Assembly: GCA_929200395.1 (NCBI GenBank)
Contig: CAKMZJ010000006.1
Coordinates: forward strand, 1 to 48,657
Direction: 5' to 3'
Source: Candidatus Gorgonimonas eunicellae
GTDB taxonomy: Bacteria; Pseudomonadota; Gammaproteobacteria; Pseudomonadales; Endozoicomonadaceae
DNA length: 48,657 nt
Below are positions 8,959 through 20,209 of the stretch, one piece after another; position 1 is the first letter of the stretch, and every line of letters begins with the position of its first letter. The position numbers were made by a program, and so were the translations under genes. The notes beneath the pieces were generated by a model. It was not told where the DNA came from. It saw only the letters and a program-made list of their open reading frames with translations, and made no database searches.

Positions 8959-10116
8959 ATGGCTTGGAATGAGCCCGGAAGAAATGATAAAGATCCATGG
9001 TCTAATCAGGGTAATAATAATAGACCTCCTGATTTAGAACGCGTTTTCAAATCATTATTAAATAAACTTAGCAAAACTTTTGGAAGTGGTGGATTCTCTT
9101 CAAGAAATAACAAAACTGGTAATTCTTTTGGAGTTTTGTTGGGTTTATTAATGGTTGTTGTGGTCGGATACTTGTCTACTGCTATTTATACTGTAGATGA
9201 AAAAGAGCGTGCTATCATTTTACGCTTTGGTCATTATCATGAAACTGTAAGGCCGGGGTTACATGTATATTTTCCACCTATAGATACCAAAATACAAGAA
9301 AGAGTTACTGAGCTTAGAACTTATAACTTGCGACAGCAAATGCTAACTGAAGATGAAAATATTGTTGAAGTTGCTTTATCAGTACAATACAATATTGCTG
9401 ATTTAAAAGAATTTACCCTAAGAGTAGTAGATCCTTGGGATAGTCTAGAAGAGGCAACACAAAGTGCTTTACGGCATGTAGTTGGTAGTTCTAAAATGTA
9501 TCAAATTTTGACAGCAGGTCGTGAAACTATAGGGTTAAAAGTTAAAGATAGATTACAAACATATCTTAATTCTTATGGTGTAGGTTTACATGTTTCTAAG
9601 GTGAATGTTGAAAGTGCTCATCCTCCTAAAGAAGTACAGGTAGCTTTTGATGACGTTATTAGAGCCAGAGAAGATGAAGAAAGAGAAAAAAATATTGCTA
9701 AAGTGTATGCAAATAAAATAATTCCTGAGGCTAGAGGTAAATCCCAGCGAATGATAGAAGACGCTAATGCTTATAAAGAAGAAGTAATATCTCGTGCAAC
9801 AGGGGAAGTAAATAGATTTTTAAAACTAGCAGAAGAGTATCATTTCGCCCCTGAAGTTACGCGCGATCGGCTTTATCTAGAAACCATGGAACAAATATAT
9901 AGCAAAACAGCTAAAGTTATTGTCAATACAGAAAATGCAAATAATCTGATGTATTTACCTCTTGATAAACTATCTGGTTCCAAGTCGGAAGCTAACTTAT
10001 CGGAATACAATACATCAAATAAACCAGCTTCTAAATCTGCAACTACAAATTCAATGACGGATAACAGTTCTAGAAATTATTCTTCAAATTCACAAATTAG
10101 TAGGTATGGCAGATGA
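8959..10116 (+). CDS. hflK: HflK, membrane protease (FtsH) modulator subunit
   Basis: HflK forms with HflC a SPFH/prohibitin-type complex in the inner membrane that surrounds and modulates the FtsH protease. The start MAWNEPG matches the family's MAWNxPG, and GGAG at 8949-8952 is 6 bases before the ATG at 8959, so I prefer it to an in-frame ATG 12 bases upstream (8947). A Gly/Asn-rich N-terminus is followed by one TM helix (about 60-80) and the SPFH domain (YTVDEKERAIILRFG onward). A long charged helix with REDEEREKN follows, then a Ser/Asn-rich C-terminal tail. Length (385 residues) is close to the usual. The stop overlaps the hflC start by 4 bases (ATGA), indicating translational coupling. 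Confidence 0.97.
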   Translation: MAWNEPGRNDKDPWSNQGNNNRPPDLERVFKSLLNKLSKTFGSGGFSSRNNKTGNSFGVLLGLLMVVVVGYLSTAIYTVDEKERAIILRFGHYHETVRPGLHVYFPPIDTKIQERVTELRTYNLRQQMLTEDENIVEVALSVQYNIADLKEFTLRVVDPWDSLEEATQSALRHVVGSSKMYQILTAGRETIGLKVKDRLQTYLNSYGVGLHVSKVNVESAHPPKEVQVAFDDVIRAREDEEREKNIAKVYANKIIPEARGKSQRMIEDANAYKEEVISRATGEVNRFLKLAEEYHFAPEVTRDRLYLETMEQIYSKTAKVIVNTENANNLMYLPLDKLSGSKSEANLSEYNTSNKPASKSATTNSMTDNSSRNYSSNSQISRYGR

Positions 10117-10982
10117 GTAATAGATCATTTTTTAGTATATTAATAGGCTTTCTAGTTATTATAACGCTTTGGTCTAGTATCTTTATAGTGTCAGAGAGGC
10201 AACGAGCTGTTCAGCTAAGATTCAGGCAAATAACCAAAGAAAATATACCAGCAGGGATACATTTTAAAATTCCTTTTATCGATCAAGTAAAAATATTTGA
10301 AGCTAGGTTACAAACTCTAAGAGTACCATCTGAACGTTTTTTAACTTTAGAGCAAAAAGCTGTAATAGTAGATTCATATATAAAATGGCGTATTCATGAC
10401 GTTGGTATTTTTTATCGTGCAACTGCTGGCGATTCATTACGAACTAACACCCTTTTAGTGCAACGAGCTGAATCTCGTATGCGGAATAAATTTGGTGGTT
10501 TAACTCTTACTGAAGTAGTTTCTGGTCAACGTGATGAATTGATGAAAGATATCACCGAATCATTAGGCGAAGTTGCACGTACTGAGCTTGGGGTTGATAT
10601 CATCGATGTTAGAGTAAAACGCATTGATTTACCTTCTCAAGTTAGTGATTCTGTTTTTTCTAGAATGTCTTCAGAAAGAGAAAAAGAAGCACAAGAGTAC
10701 CGCGCTAAAGGTCGTGAGTATGCTGAAATTATTCGGGCTAATGCTGATAAAGAAAAACGAATTATTCTAGCGGAAGCATACAAGCAAGCAGAAATAATTC
10801 GTGGAAATGGAGACGCTAAAGCAGCAGATATTTATTCTAAAGCATACAAGAAAGACCCAGAATTTTATGCTTTTACTCGTAGGCTAAAATCTTACAGAGA
10901 AAGCTTTAAAGATTCAAATGATATCTTAGTATTAGATCCTAAAGGCGATTTCTTTGAGTATTTCTCTAATAAAGATAAATAA
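10113..10982 (+). CDS. hflC: HflC, membrane protease (FtsH) modulator subunit
   Basis: Partner of HflK in the periplasm-facing complex around FtsH. The 289-residue protein has an N-terminal TM anchor (about 7-25), then FIVSERQRAVQLRF, the usual beginning of the SPFH domain. Next comes KIPFIDQVKIFEARLQTL, and a coiled-coil region with SSEREKEAQEYRAKGREYAE and ILAEAYKQAEIIRGNGDA, all family hallmarks. It ends in FEYFSNKDK, as typical HflC proteins end soon after DFF.YF. Translation is coupled to hflK through the ATGA overlap. purA and rnr follow downstream in the order conserved in gammaproteobacteria. Confidence 0.97.
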   Translation: MSNRSFFSILIGFLVIITLWSSIFIVSERQRAVQLRFRQITKENIPAGIHFKIPFIDQVKIFEARLQTLRVPSERFLTLEQKAVIVDSYIKWRIHDVGIFYRATAGDSLRTNTLLVQRAESRMRNKFGGLTLTEVVSGQRDELMKDITESLGEVARTELGVDIIDVRVKRIDLPSQVSDSVFSRMSSEREKEAQEYRAKGREYAEIIRANADKEKRIILAEAYKQAEIIRGNGDAKAADIYSKAYKKDPEFYAFTRRLKSYRESFKDSNDILVLDPKGDFFEYFSNKDK

Positions 10983-11038
10983 AACTCCTTTCTAAAAAAT
11001 ACGAAAGCTGTCTAAGAATTTTTAGAGTTGCAATATGT

Positions 11039-11074
11039 CGTTTACTTGGTTGCTTTAAGTAGCTAAGTAAACGG
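11039..11074 (+). terminator. Stem-loop after hflC
   Basis: CGTTTACTT (11039-11047) pairs perfectly with AAGTAAACG (11066-11074) around an 18-base loop. There is no clear U-tract on the + strand, so it may be a weak terminator or a processing/stability hairpin. Confidence 0.4.
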
Positions 11075-12659
<1,585 letters not shown>

Positions 12660-12670
12660 AGGATATTTTA

Positions 12671-12733
12671 AAGTACATTTTCTAATTGAAAGTACGTTTT
12701 TTAACAATATACACTTTTTATGTAAAAGTGTAT
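12671..12733 (+). terminator. Two hairpins after purA
   Basis: First hairpin: GTAC (12673-12676) and TTTTC pair with GAAA and GTAC (12692-12695), followed by GTTTTTT. Second hairpin: ATACACTTTTTA and TAAAAGTGTAT around 12709-12733 form a long stem followed by TTATTTT; this one also belongs to the TATACAC palindrome family. Together they likely end the purA transcript. Confidence 0.55.
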
Positions 12734-12855
12734 TTATTTTGGTTTTTAACGAGGCATTTACTTTTTAGTTAGTTATAAAATACACATCTTTAAATAGAAG
12801 GTGTGTTAATAGTAAATATTTTTTATTCAGCAATTAATTTGGAGTAGTTTTTTAT

Positions 12856-15147
12856 ATGTCTGCAAGGTGGAAAAACCAAGATAGTCAAGCACAGCTAGAA
12901 GAGCAACGCTATGAAAATCCAATACCAAGTCGTGTCTATATAATAGACACTCTTGAAGATCTTGGGGTTCCTACTAGTCATAAAAAGTTATGCAAAGCTT
13001 TTGGTATAAAAGATCAAAAGCAACAAAATGCAGTTGAGTATCGCCTAAAGGCTATGTTAAAAGATGGTCAGATCAGTAAAAATAAGAAAAGATGTTATAG
13101 TATTGCTAAGGATATAAAATTAATCAAAGGTACCGTTCAAGCTAAAAAAGAAGGACATGGTCTTTTTGTTCCTGAAACAAATGGCAAAAATTTATATATT
13201 TCTTCAAAAGCAATGTTGAATTTATTTGATGGCGATATAATTTTAGCTAGGTGTATTAATAAAGATTATAAAAATAGAGCTGAGGCCATTCCTGTAGAAA
13301 TTTTAAAACGTGGTATAAAACAAATTGTTGGTAAGTATTATAATAATAAATACAACGATAGCTACATAATAGCAGAAAACAAATGCATTAACAGGCGCAT
13401 AAATATTAAAGATGGTGATATAACTCCTAATAATGGCGAATTTGTACTAGCTGATATTATTGAATACCCAGATGAATTTTCTGAAACTAGTGCTGTAGTT
13501 ATTGAAGTTTTAGGTTACCAAGATAAACCTAGGATAGAAATAGATATTGCAATTAGAGAAAATAACATACCATTTCAATGGTCAGAAACCGTAATTAAAG
13601 AAAGTAATAATATCTCAGAAAAAATAAAACAACAAGATATACGAGAACGTATCGATTTAAGAGATTTACCATTTGTAACTATAGATGGCGAAGATTCTAA
13701 AGATTTTGATGATGCTATTTTTTGTTCAAAGAAAAAATCAGGTGGCTGGCGTTTATACGTTGCAATTGCAGATGTATCACATTATGTTAAAGTTAATAGT
13801 AGTTTAGATGTAGAAGCCGAAACACGAGGTAATTCTGTTTATTTCCCAGATTATGTAATTCCGATGTTGCCAGAGAAACTATCTAATGTAGTATGCTCAC
13901 TTAACCCGAAAAAAGATAGATTAGTAATGGTTTGTGAGATTACTATTAGCGAGCAAGGAAGATTTTCAGGATATCAGTTTTATGAAGCTATAATTCACTC
14001 AAAGGCTAGGTTAACTTACACCCAAGCATTTGAATTAATTAATAATCAGCCAAATACAAAAAATGGATTAAAAAAATTTGCTCATGTAGCTGCACATATA
14101 CAAGAATTTTATAAGTTTTATACTACAAGAATACAAGAGCGCAACCGCAAAGGCGCTATTCAGTTTGATACTATAGAAACCAGAATTATTTTTAATAAGC
14201 AAAAGAAAATACGCAAGATAGTTCCTATAGTTCGCAATGATGCTCATAAAATGATAGAAGAAGCTATGTTGTGTGCAAATATAGCAGCAGCTAAAATATT
14301 ACTTAAAAATGATATAGTGTCTTTATATCGATCACATGCAAGTATTAACCCAGAAAAACAGAGAAGCTTAGCGGAGTTTTTAGGTGGTTTAGGAATTAAT
14401 ATATCTAAAACGAAAAAACTTTCGGTTAAGGATATAGCATTATTATTAACTAAAGCTCAAAAAAGAGAAGATTTTAAAATCATTCAGACTGTTATTTTGC
14501 GTTCGATGTCAGCAGCTGAATATTCAGAGGTTAATATTGGTCATTTTGGCTTAGGTTTTAAATCATATACTCATTTCACATCTCCTATTAGGCGATACCC
14601 TGATCTTTTAGTGCATAGAGCCATTAAACAATTAATCAGAGGTAGAAAACAAATAGAAAACGTAATCAAAATTCCTGATGTACCATCTATAGATAAAAAA
14701 AATAACTATCCTTATAAAACAACTGAGATTCATAATTTAGGTAGTCATTGTTCTAATACAGAAAGAAGAGCTGATATAGCTACTAGAAATACCTTAGTAG
14801 CATTAAAGTGTGAATATGCTCAAAAGCACATAGGTAGCATATTTAAAGGAACAGTAGTTACTGTTACTGGTTTTGGTTTGTTTATTGAATTAGATGACAT
14901 ACTTATAGAGGGATTATTACATATATCTAAATTACCAGGAAGTTATTATAGGTTTGATAAAAACCATCATAAGTTAATAGAAAATAAAGGTAATAAAGTA
15001 TTTAAGTTAGGTAGCAAGCTAGAGGTCATTATAAGTAAAGTAGATTTAGAAATGAAACTTATAGATTTACAGCTAAAAGAAAATATTTCTAGTGATAAGA
15101 AAAAAAAATCTAGGGTAACAAAAAAAGCTAAGAGAAAAAACAAATAA
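12856..15147 (+). CDS. rnr: Ribonuclease R (3'-5' exoribonuclease)
   Basis: A hydrolytic processive exoribonuclease of the RNB family that degrades structured RNA and takes part in rRNA/tmRNA quality control. The 763 residues (E. coli 813) show the expected order: N-terminal winged-helix region (about 15-80), cold-shock domains (about 85-230), and the RNB catalytic domain. The RNB domain begins with RIDLRDLPFVTIDGEDSKDFDDAIF, whose Asp cluster binds Mg2+, followed by YFPDYVIPMLPEKLSNVVCSL and HFTSPIRRYPDLLVHR. An S1 domain (GTVVTVTGFGLFIEL) and a Lys-rich tail (KKKKSRVTKKAKRKNK) follow. GGAG at 12841-12844 precedes the ATG by about 11 bases. Position downstream of purA is the conserved context. 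Confidence 0.97.
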   Translation: MSARWKNQDSQAQLEEQRYENPIPSRVYIIDTLEDLGVPTSHKKLCKAFGIKDQKQQNAVEYRLKAMLKDGQISKNKKRCYSIAKDIKLIKGTVQAKKEGHGLFVPETNGKNLYISSKAMLNLFDGDIILARCINKDYKNRAEAIPVEILKRGIKQIVGKYYNNKYNDSYIIAENKCINRRINIKDGDITPNNGEFVLADIIEYPDEFSETSAVVIEVLGYQDKPRIEIDIAIRENNIPFQWSETVIKESNNISEKIKQQDIRERIDLRDLPFVTIDGEDSKDFDDAIFCSKKKSGGWRLYVAIADVSHYVKVNSSLDVEAETRGNSVYFPDYVIPMLPEKLSNVVCSLNPKKDRLVMVCEITISEQGRFSGYQFYEAIIHSKARLTYTQAFELINNQPNTKNGLKKFAHVAAHIQEFYKFYTTRIQERNRKGAIQFDTIETRIIFNKQKKIRKIVPIVRNDAHKMIEEAMLCANIAAAKILLKNDIVSLYRSHASINPEKQRSLAEFLGGLGINISKTKKLSVKDIALLLTKAQKREDFKIIQTVILRSMSAAEYSEVNIGHFGLGFKSYTHFTSPIRRYPDLLVHRAIKQLIRGRKQIENVIKIPDVPSIDKKNNYPYKTTEIHNLGSHCSNTERRADIATRNTLVALKCEYAQKHIGSIFKGTVVTVTGFGLFIELDDILIEGLLHISKLPGSYYRFDKNHHKLIENKGNKVFKLGSKLEVIISKVDLEMKLIDLQLKENISSDKKKKSRVTKKAKRKNK

Positions 15148-15242
15148 TATTACTTAAAAATGTATATGATTTTTTAGCTTTAACATCATTCTAGCATCAT
15201 TATTTAAATGAAATGGTGCTATACACCTAAGGTAAAGAAGCT

Positions 15243-15611
15243 ATGCATTATTTTAAAAAAATAATATTGATAACCGCTATTTTAATTGTCTACGGAATAA
15301 TTGAATTTAAGAGTAAGTTAACTCCAGTAGTAAGATTTAACATCGAAAATCATATATATACTATAGGAGATAAATCCTATTCATCTTCATTAAAAGATCA
15401 AAAAAATATTATTAAATTCGGTTCAATGTTTTTTGGATTATATCCAGGTGGATTGGCATTTTCTAGCGTAAAAGAGGCTAAAGAGTACATGCGAAAACAT
15501 GAATTATCAGTAGATAAATGGAGTATATATTTGCTTTCAGGAGATTACAAGTTAGATACCCAAAACGGTTTTATTATAAACTCTATGATAGTTACTAAAG
15601 AGGCTTTGTAA
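15243..15611 (+). CDS. Small membrane-anchored protein of unknown function
   Basis: A 122-residue protein with a basic start (MHYFKK) and one hydrophobic helix (about 7-20), so it is either anchored in the inner membrane or exported. The rest is a compact, mixed polar domain. The stretch FGLYPGGLAFSSVKEAKEYM, and later DKWSIYLLSGDY, look like conserved-domain text, but I do not recognise the family with certainty. It follows rnr by 95 bases on the same strand and may be cotranscribed. There is no cysteine and no lipobox. Confidence 0.6.
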   Translation: MHYFKKIILITAILIVYGIIEFKSKLTPVVRFNIENHIYTIGDKSYSSSLKDQKNIIKFGSMFFGLYPGGLAFSSVKEAKEYMRKHELSVDKWSIYLLSGDYKLDTQNGFIINSMIVTKEAL

Positions 15612-16085
15612 TATAATTTAGCTGATTTTGTCTGATCTATAAAGTCATATTCTTGCCAATAGTTACCTATATAGAATTGTTTTCAATAGTTATTACCATT
15701 TAAGTTCTCGTATTATTTAATGACAACTGTTTTTTACTTTTTGATTATAATAGTTTATCATTAAGGTTTATAGTAAGCACAATTAATTCTATTAAGATGT
15801 TTTTAAATAAATATAATAATTAACTAGATAAAGTTTCTAGATTAACAATACATAAGTAAGTTTAATATATAGATTATATTGCTTAAAGGAGATCGTAGCA
15901 AGTTAGTTGTGTATTTTAAAACTGTTAAACTATTATTTAAGCTTTAAAGGGGCTTGCTTTCCTGGTATGCAATTTCACATTTCATGTTTTTTTGAAAATA
16001 TGATACAATTACCAAACCTTTTACTTGAAGATACTTTTTTCATAACATGGTAAAAAGATTTACTTTAAGGTAAATTCCTTAGGAA
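15612..16085. other. Intergenic region upstream of the inverted-repeat element
   Basis: About 470 bases without a supported gene. TTTTACTTGAAGATAC near 16020-16035 again resembles a half of the palindromic repeat family. I see no tRNA or other structured RNA here. Confidence 0.45.
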
Positions 16086-16358
16086 TATACATGTGGCAGT
16101 TGAAAATGCAAGTTTTCAGCAAGTGATTTATAAGTTTTTGGCTAAGGCAGTGTCTCGCAGGTTTAGTGTCGACTAAATCAAGAAATACTAACGCAGAATA
16201 AAAGCTTAGAATCCTTGTCCTCTTCTGGGGTTATTAAAAAGGTTTACTTCATCGTTAAAACGCTTTGAAATGCATTTTGTATTCCTGCAATATTTTGCCT
16301 TGAATTAAACCATTTTACTTATCCCTGAAACCTAGCATTTTTATCTGCCGCGTGTATA
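16086..16358. repeat. Complete MITE-like element with about 35-bp imperfect terminal inverted repeats
   Basis: The left end TATACATGTGGCAG, then TTGAAAATGCAAGTTTTCAG, is closely matched by the reverse complement of the right end: TATACACGCGGCAG, then ATAAAAATGCTAGGTTTCAG. Total length is 273 bases with no open frame. The interior matches 7497-7738, its right part matches 1-103, and its left part matches 45969-46045 and (reversed) 25695-25767. This is the best full-length representative in the window and defines the family. Confidence 0.85.
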
Positions 16359-16417
16359 TAAGTTAGTTTGGTATATTGATAAGCAGGATACTAAAACACA
16401 CATATTAGGTGTCGTTC

Positions 16418-17698
16418 ATGACAGAAGATACAAAAACAACTGAAAATGACTATAAGTCATACAAAAAAGAACTTTCTTTTTTAGATTTGCAATGGGTGCT
16501 TATGCTGTTTGGGACAGCAGTAGGAGCAGGTATAATATTTTTACCAATAAAAGCTGGAATGTTTGGGATTTTACCTTTATTAATTATAACAATAATTGTA
16601 TTTCCGCTGGCATACAGGCCTCATTTAGGAATAAATAGGTTTTGCCTATCTGCTACTAATGTTAATAGCGATATTACACAAACCGCCACAGAGAAATTTG
16701 GTAAATTTAATGGAAATATTATAACTTTAGCTTATTTAGCTAGTATATATCCAACATTATTATTATATGGCATAGCTCTTACTAATACTCTAGACTCTTT
16801 AATTGTCAATCACTTACAATTTTCTCCACCAGATCGATTAATACTTAGTTTTTTAGTTGCTTTTATTACCGTAGGCATTATGGTAACAAGTCAAAAAACT
16901 GTTTTAAGAGTTGCTAATTTAGTTGTTTATCCGCTAATATTGACATTGTTTGGTACTTCTGTATATTTAATTCCAAATTGGTCTTTAGAGTCTTTCAATT
17001 TATCTGAAATAAACTTTAGCTTTAAATATATTGCTAGTGTTATTGTAATAATTCCCGCTATAGTATTTTCATTTAACCATATGCCAGCAATTTCTTCATT
17101 TGCTACTGCTTACAGATTAAAACTTGGAGATAGCGCCGAGGTTCATACGAGAAGGCTATTAAAGCAAGCTACATTATTAATGACTTTATTTACTATGTTT
17201 TTCGTATTTAGCTGTGCGTTAAGTCTTTCTCCTTTAGATATTAAAAAAGCATTAGCTACAAATGTTGATGTTTTAACTATATTTTCAGAAAAGTTTAGCG
17301 GTGGATTGTTTTCATGGATTGCAAAGATCATATCTATAGCTGCTATATGTTCATCTTTTTTTGGGCATTATATGGGAGCAGAAGAAGGTGTTAAATCTAT
17401 ACTTCATAAATTAAACTTTGGTAATTCTGATAATACTAATAAAACAATACTTAAAATAGCTCCTGTTATATTATTTTTAAGTGTTTGGTGGGCTTCATAT
17501 TATAATTTTCCAGTTATTTCTATGATAGAAATAATAGTAGCTCCAATTTTAGCAACTATTTTATATGTTTTTCCAGTTATAGCAATATACCGATTAAAAG
17601 AGATGAATAATTTCAAATCTAAATGGGATGTTTTTACTATAACTATAGGCGTATTAACAATTATCGGGTTTATTTTAGGTTACTTACTAGATAAGTAA
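16418..17698 (+). CDS. Amino-acid permease of the HAAAP family, SdaC (serine)-like
   Basis: A polytopic inner-membrane transporter of about 426 residues with roughly 11 hydrophobic segments, as usual for the hydroxy/aromatic amino acid permease family (SdaC, TdcC, Mtr, TyrP). The first segment contains GTAVGAGIIFLPIKAG, the family signature, followed by FPLAYRPHLGINRFCLS and NSDITQTATEKFG. The form of these motifs is nearer to SdaC-type serine transporters than to tryptophan/tyrosine carriers, but the substrate is inferred. I prefer ATG 16418 over an in-frame GTG 9 bases earlier because AGGTG (16407-16411) then lies at proper spacing. rdgB and hemW follow on the same strand. Confidence 0.88.
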   Translation: MTEDTKTTENDYKSYKKELSFLDLQWVLMLFGTAVGAGIIFLPIKAGMFGILPLLIITIIVFPLAYRPHLGINRFCLSATNVNSDITQTATEKFGKFNGNIITLAYLASIYPTLLLYGIALTNTLDSLIVNHLQFSPPDRLILSFLVAFITVGIMVTSQKTVLRVANLVVYPLILTLFGTSVYLIPNWSLESFNLSEINFSFKYIASVIVIIPAIVFSFNHMPAISSFATAYRLKLGDSAEVHTRRLLKQATLLMTLFTMFFVFSCALSLSPLDIKKALATNVDVLTIFSEKFSGGLFSWIAKIISIAAICSSFFGHYMGAEEGVKSILHKLNFGNSDNTNKTILKIAPVILFLSVWWASYYNFPVISMIEIIVAPILATILYVFPVIAIYRLKEMNNFKSKWDVFTITIGVLTIIGFILGYLLDK

Positions 17699-17750
17699 AG
17701 ATAACGTAAAATTACTTTTAAAAAACTTATAACCACTATTTTAATTAATT

Positions 17751-18383
17751 ATGCAACAGATAAATGCAAATTCTACAGATGTTATTTTTGCTAGTAGTAA
17801 TATAGGTAAAATAAATGAGATTAGCAAGATACTCCCAGCAAATCTTAATATTATACCTCAAAATACATTAGGTATAGGGACAAAGATAACTTTAGCTAGT
17901 GAAGATGCTCCTACTTTTGTAGAAAATGCTCTAATTAAAGCGCGTTTAGCTAGTAAAATATCAGGTTGTCCATCTATAGCTGATGACTCTGGTTTGGCAG
18001 TAGAGTATTTGCATGGAGCCCCTGGGGTACATACTGCAAGATTTGCAGGAGATCATGCCACTGATGAAGATAATATAAATAAATTATTATTAGAGTTAGA
18101 AGGTGTTCCATTCAAAAATCGTAAAGCTAAATTTCACTGTGTATTAGTATTTATTAATAATTATCAGGATCCCGCACCATTAATAGCTCATTCATGTTGG
18201 AGTGGTTATATATTAGATAAACCTCAAGGATCTAGTGGCTTTGGGTATGATCCTGTTTTTTATCTTCAAGATAAAAACTGCACTTCTGCTGAGCTACCTA
18301 TTACGGAAAAAAACATTCTTAGTCATCGTGGGCAAGCATGTAGAAAATTAGTAGAAATGATAAAACATCAGGGTATATTTTAG
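17751..18383 (+). CDS. rdgB: Non-canonical purine NTP pyrophosphatase (dITP/XTP; RdgB/HAM1)
   Basis: Hydrolyses dITP, ITP and XTP to monophosphates and so keeps damaged purines out of DNA and RNA. The 210-residue length matches the family. Family motifs are present: SSNIGKINEI for the triphosphate-binding start, ADDSGLAVEYLHGAPGVHTA with the catalytic Asp and base-recognition loop, ARFAG, and GSSGFGYDPVF near 160-170. SHRGQA near the C-terminus is the conserved SHR nucleobase motif. Only one base separates the TAG from the hemW ATG, the same rdgB-hemW pairing as in many gammaproteobacteria, so the two are likely one operon. Confidence 0.96.
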   Translation: MQQINANSTDVIFASSNIGKINEISKILPANLNIIPQNTLGIGTKITLASEDAPTFVENALIKARLASKISGCPSIADDSGLAVEYLHGAPGVHTARFAGDHATDEDNINKLLLELEGVPFKNRKAKFHCVLVFINNYQDPAPLIAHSCWSGYILDKPQGSSGFGYDPVFYLQDKNCTSAELPITEKNILSHRGQACRKLVEMIKHQGIF

Positions 18384-18384
18384 G

Positions 18385-19548
18385 ATGATGTTACCAGATT
18401 TAAGCTTGTATATACATATTCCTTGGTGTATCAAAAAATGTCCTTATTGTGATTTTAATTCACACGCAATTACTAAAAATAACATCCCTGAAGATGAATA
18501 TATCAATGCATTAATTAATGATCTTATTCATGATTTACCTTTAGTGCAAGATAGAAAAATCACAAGTATCTTCATAGGTGGTGGAACTCCTAGTTTATTA
18601 TCACCAACAGCATACAAAAAGCTATTAACTACTATTAGTAAATATGTAGATATCTCTGATAATGCAGAAATTACTATGGAGGCTAATCCAGCTACTTGCG
18701 AGCATTATGATTTAATAGAATATATAAATGTTGGTATTAATAGAATTTCTTTAGGAATACAAAGTTTTAATGATAATCAATTAAAAAACTTAGGTCGAAT
18801 TCACAATGCTGCAGATGCTATAAATGTAGCAAGTACATTGAAGAACCAAGGATTTTCTAACTTTAATATTGATATAATGTATGGGCTACAGCAACAAAGT
18901 TGTAGCCAGGCACTAGCAGATTTACAACAAGCTATAGATCTTAAACCAGCCCATATTTCTTGGTATGAGTTAACTATAGAACCTAATACTATATTTTATT
19001 CTAAGCCTCCTCGCCTTCCCGATGACAGTAAAGTTATCGAGATGCAGGCGCAAGGACAAGAACTTCTAAAACAAAATGGATTTCATAGATATGAAATCTC
19101 AGCCTATAGTAGTATAGAAAAACAATCTAGGCATAATCTAAACTATTGGAAGTTTGGTGATTATATAGGAATTGGTGCTGGAGCACATAGCAAGATAACT
19201 CATAAGTTACAAAATAAAATAGCCAGATACTGGAAAACAAGAATGCCTAGTAATTATTTGCAAACATTTTCGATAAACTCAATTATACCTACTAATACTG
19301 GTAGTAGAATATTACATCAAGAAGATATAATTATTGAGTTTTTTATGAACTCTCTTAGGCTAACTAAAGGTATTGATCAAAATATTATTTATCAAAGAGT
19401 TAATTTAAACTATAAGCAATTAATTAACATATGTTCTACTGCTATTGAAAAAAAATTGCTAACCCCTATTACCACAAAAAATACTAAAGTGTGTGCAACT
19501 GAAAAAGGGTTATTATTTTTGAATGATCTAATCTCAACTTTTAGTTAA
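18385..19548 (+). CDS. hemW: HemW, radical SAM heme chaperone
   Basis: A radical SAM protein of the HemN-like/HemW group, proposed to carry heme to respiratory enzymes rather than act as coproporphyrinogen dehydrogenase. The [4Fe-4S]-binding CxxxCxxC is at C15, C19, C22 (WCIKKCPYC), preceded by LYIHIPWC. GGGTPSLL follows as the SAM-contact motif, then MEANPATCE, NRISLGIQSF and the HemW-type YEISAYS and GIGAGAHS. At 387 residues it is full length. It begins with two adjacent ATGs (18385 and 18388); the first is only one base after the rdgB stop. It is convergent with thioredoxin, with a 14-base gap. Confidence 0.95.
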   Translation: MMLPDLSLYIHIPWCIKKCPYCDFNSHAITKNNIPEDEYINALINDLIHDLPLVQDRKITSIFIGGGTPSLLSPTAYKKLLTTISKYVDISDNAEITMEANPATCEHYDLIEYINVGINRISLGIQSFNDNQLKNLGRIHNAADAINVASTLKNQGFSNFNIDIMYGLQQQSCSQALADLQQAIDLKPAHISWYELTIEPNTIFYSKPPRLPDDSKVIEMQAQGQELLKQNGFHRYEISAYSSIEKQSRHNLNYWKFGDYIGIGAGAHSKITHKLQNKIARYWKTRMPSNYLQTFSINSIIPTNTGSRILHQEDIIIEFFMNSLRLTKGIDQNIIYQRVNLNYKQLINICSTAIEKKLLTPITTKNTKVCATEKGLLFLNDLISTFS

Positions 19549-19562
19549 TTTATAAGTATAAA

Positions 19563-19889
19563 TTAGGTGTTTGCTGCTAAAAAATCTTCTAATTCTGCTT
19601 TTGAAAAAGCTCCTACTTTTGTAGCAATATTATTACCATCTTTAAATAGTAAAATAGTTGGTATTCCTCTTATTCCATACTTAGGAGCGGTTTCTTCATT
19701 TTGATCTATATTTAGTTTACATATTTTTAGAGATTTTTCTGTGTACACTGTAGCAACATCTTCTAATATGGGACTGATCATTTTACAAGGACCGCACCAT
19801 TCAGCCCAAAAATCTACTAGAACATAATCTTTACTATTTAATACTTCTTCTTCAAAGCTATCATCTGTTATATCAATAATATTACTCAT
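19563..19889 (-). CDS. trxA: Thioredoxin
   Basis: A small disulfide reductase of the cytoplasm that donates electrons to ribonucleotide reductase and other targets. The active site [11 protein letters not shown] has the canonical WCGPC, and the cis-proline loop [11 protein letters not shown] is intact. I chose ATG 19889 (108 residues, MSNIIDITD), the normal thioredoxin length, over an upstream in-frame ATG that adds 11 residues. TAGGAT lies at proper spacing before 19889. A hairpin of the palindromic family (19919-19939) is about 30 bases upstream, in the promoter/leader region. Confidence 0.95.
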   Translation of the reverse strand: MSNIIDITDDSFEEEVLNSKDYVLVDFWAEWCGPCKMISPILEDVATVYTEKSLKICKLNIDQNEETAPKYGIRGIPTILLFKDGNNIATKVGAFSKAELEDFLAANT

Positions 19890-19918
19890 AATATATCCTA
19901 CATTTAAAATGTCTATAT

Positions 19919-19939
19919 GCATCTTCTAGTTGAAGATGC
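19919..19939. repeat. Small palindrome upstream of trxA
   Basis: GCATCTTC (19919-19926) and GAAGATGC (19932-19939) form a perfect 8-bp stem with loop TAGTT. The core CTTC-n5-GAAG is shared with palindromes at 25761 and with the ends of element copies near 23525 and 46065. Confidence 0.6.
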
Positions 19940-20209
19940 TTAGGTTAGTATTACTAAATTATGGCATAATAAAATCATATGCTATAATTCGGTCACAAAA
20001 TACATAATTATCTATTCTAACATAAATATAAAATATTTTAAATTAAGCTTAATCTTGCAGCAAGAAAAAGGCAGTTAATTAGCTACGATTATCAGTATTT
20101 ATAATATAAGGTATAAAATTTACTAGCAATTCTTAGAATATTGTACTTGTTTCTGTACACTGTTTCTTGCTAATATACCCACATAGCGTAATTGCTATTT
20201 ACTGCTCAG
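19940..20209. other. Intergenic region next to the omega-RNA-like remnant
   Basis: About 270 bases without a supported gene. I looked here for the C-terminal zinc-finger end of a TnpB, which normally precedes an omega RNA, and found none. Confidence 0.45.
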
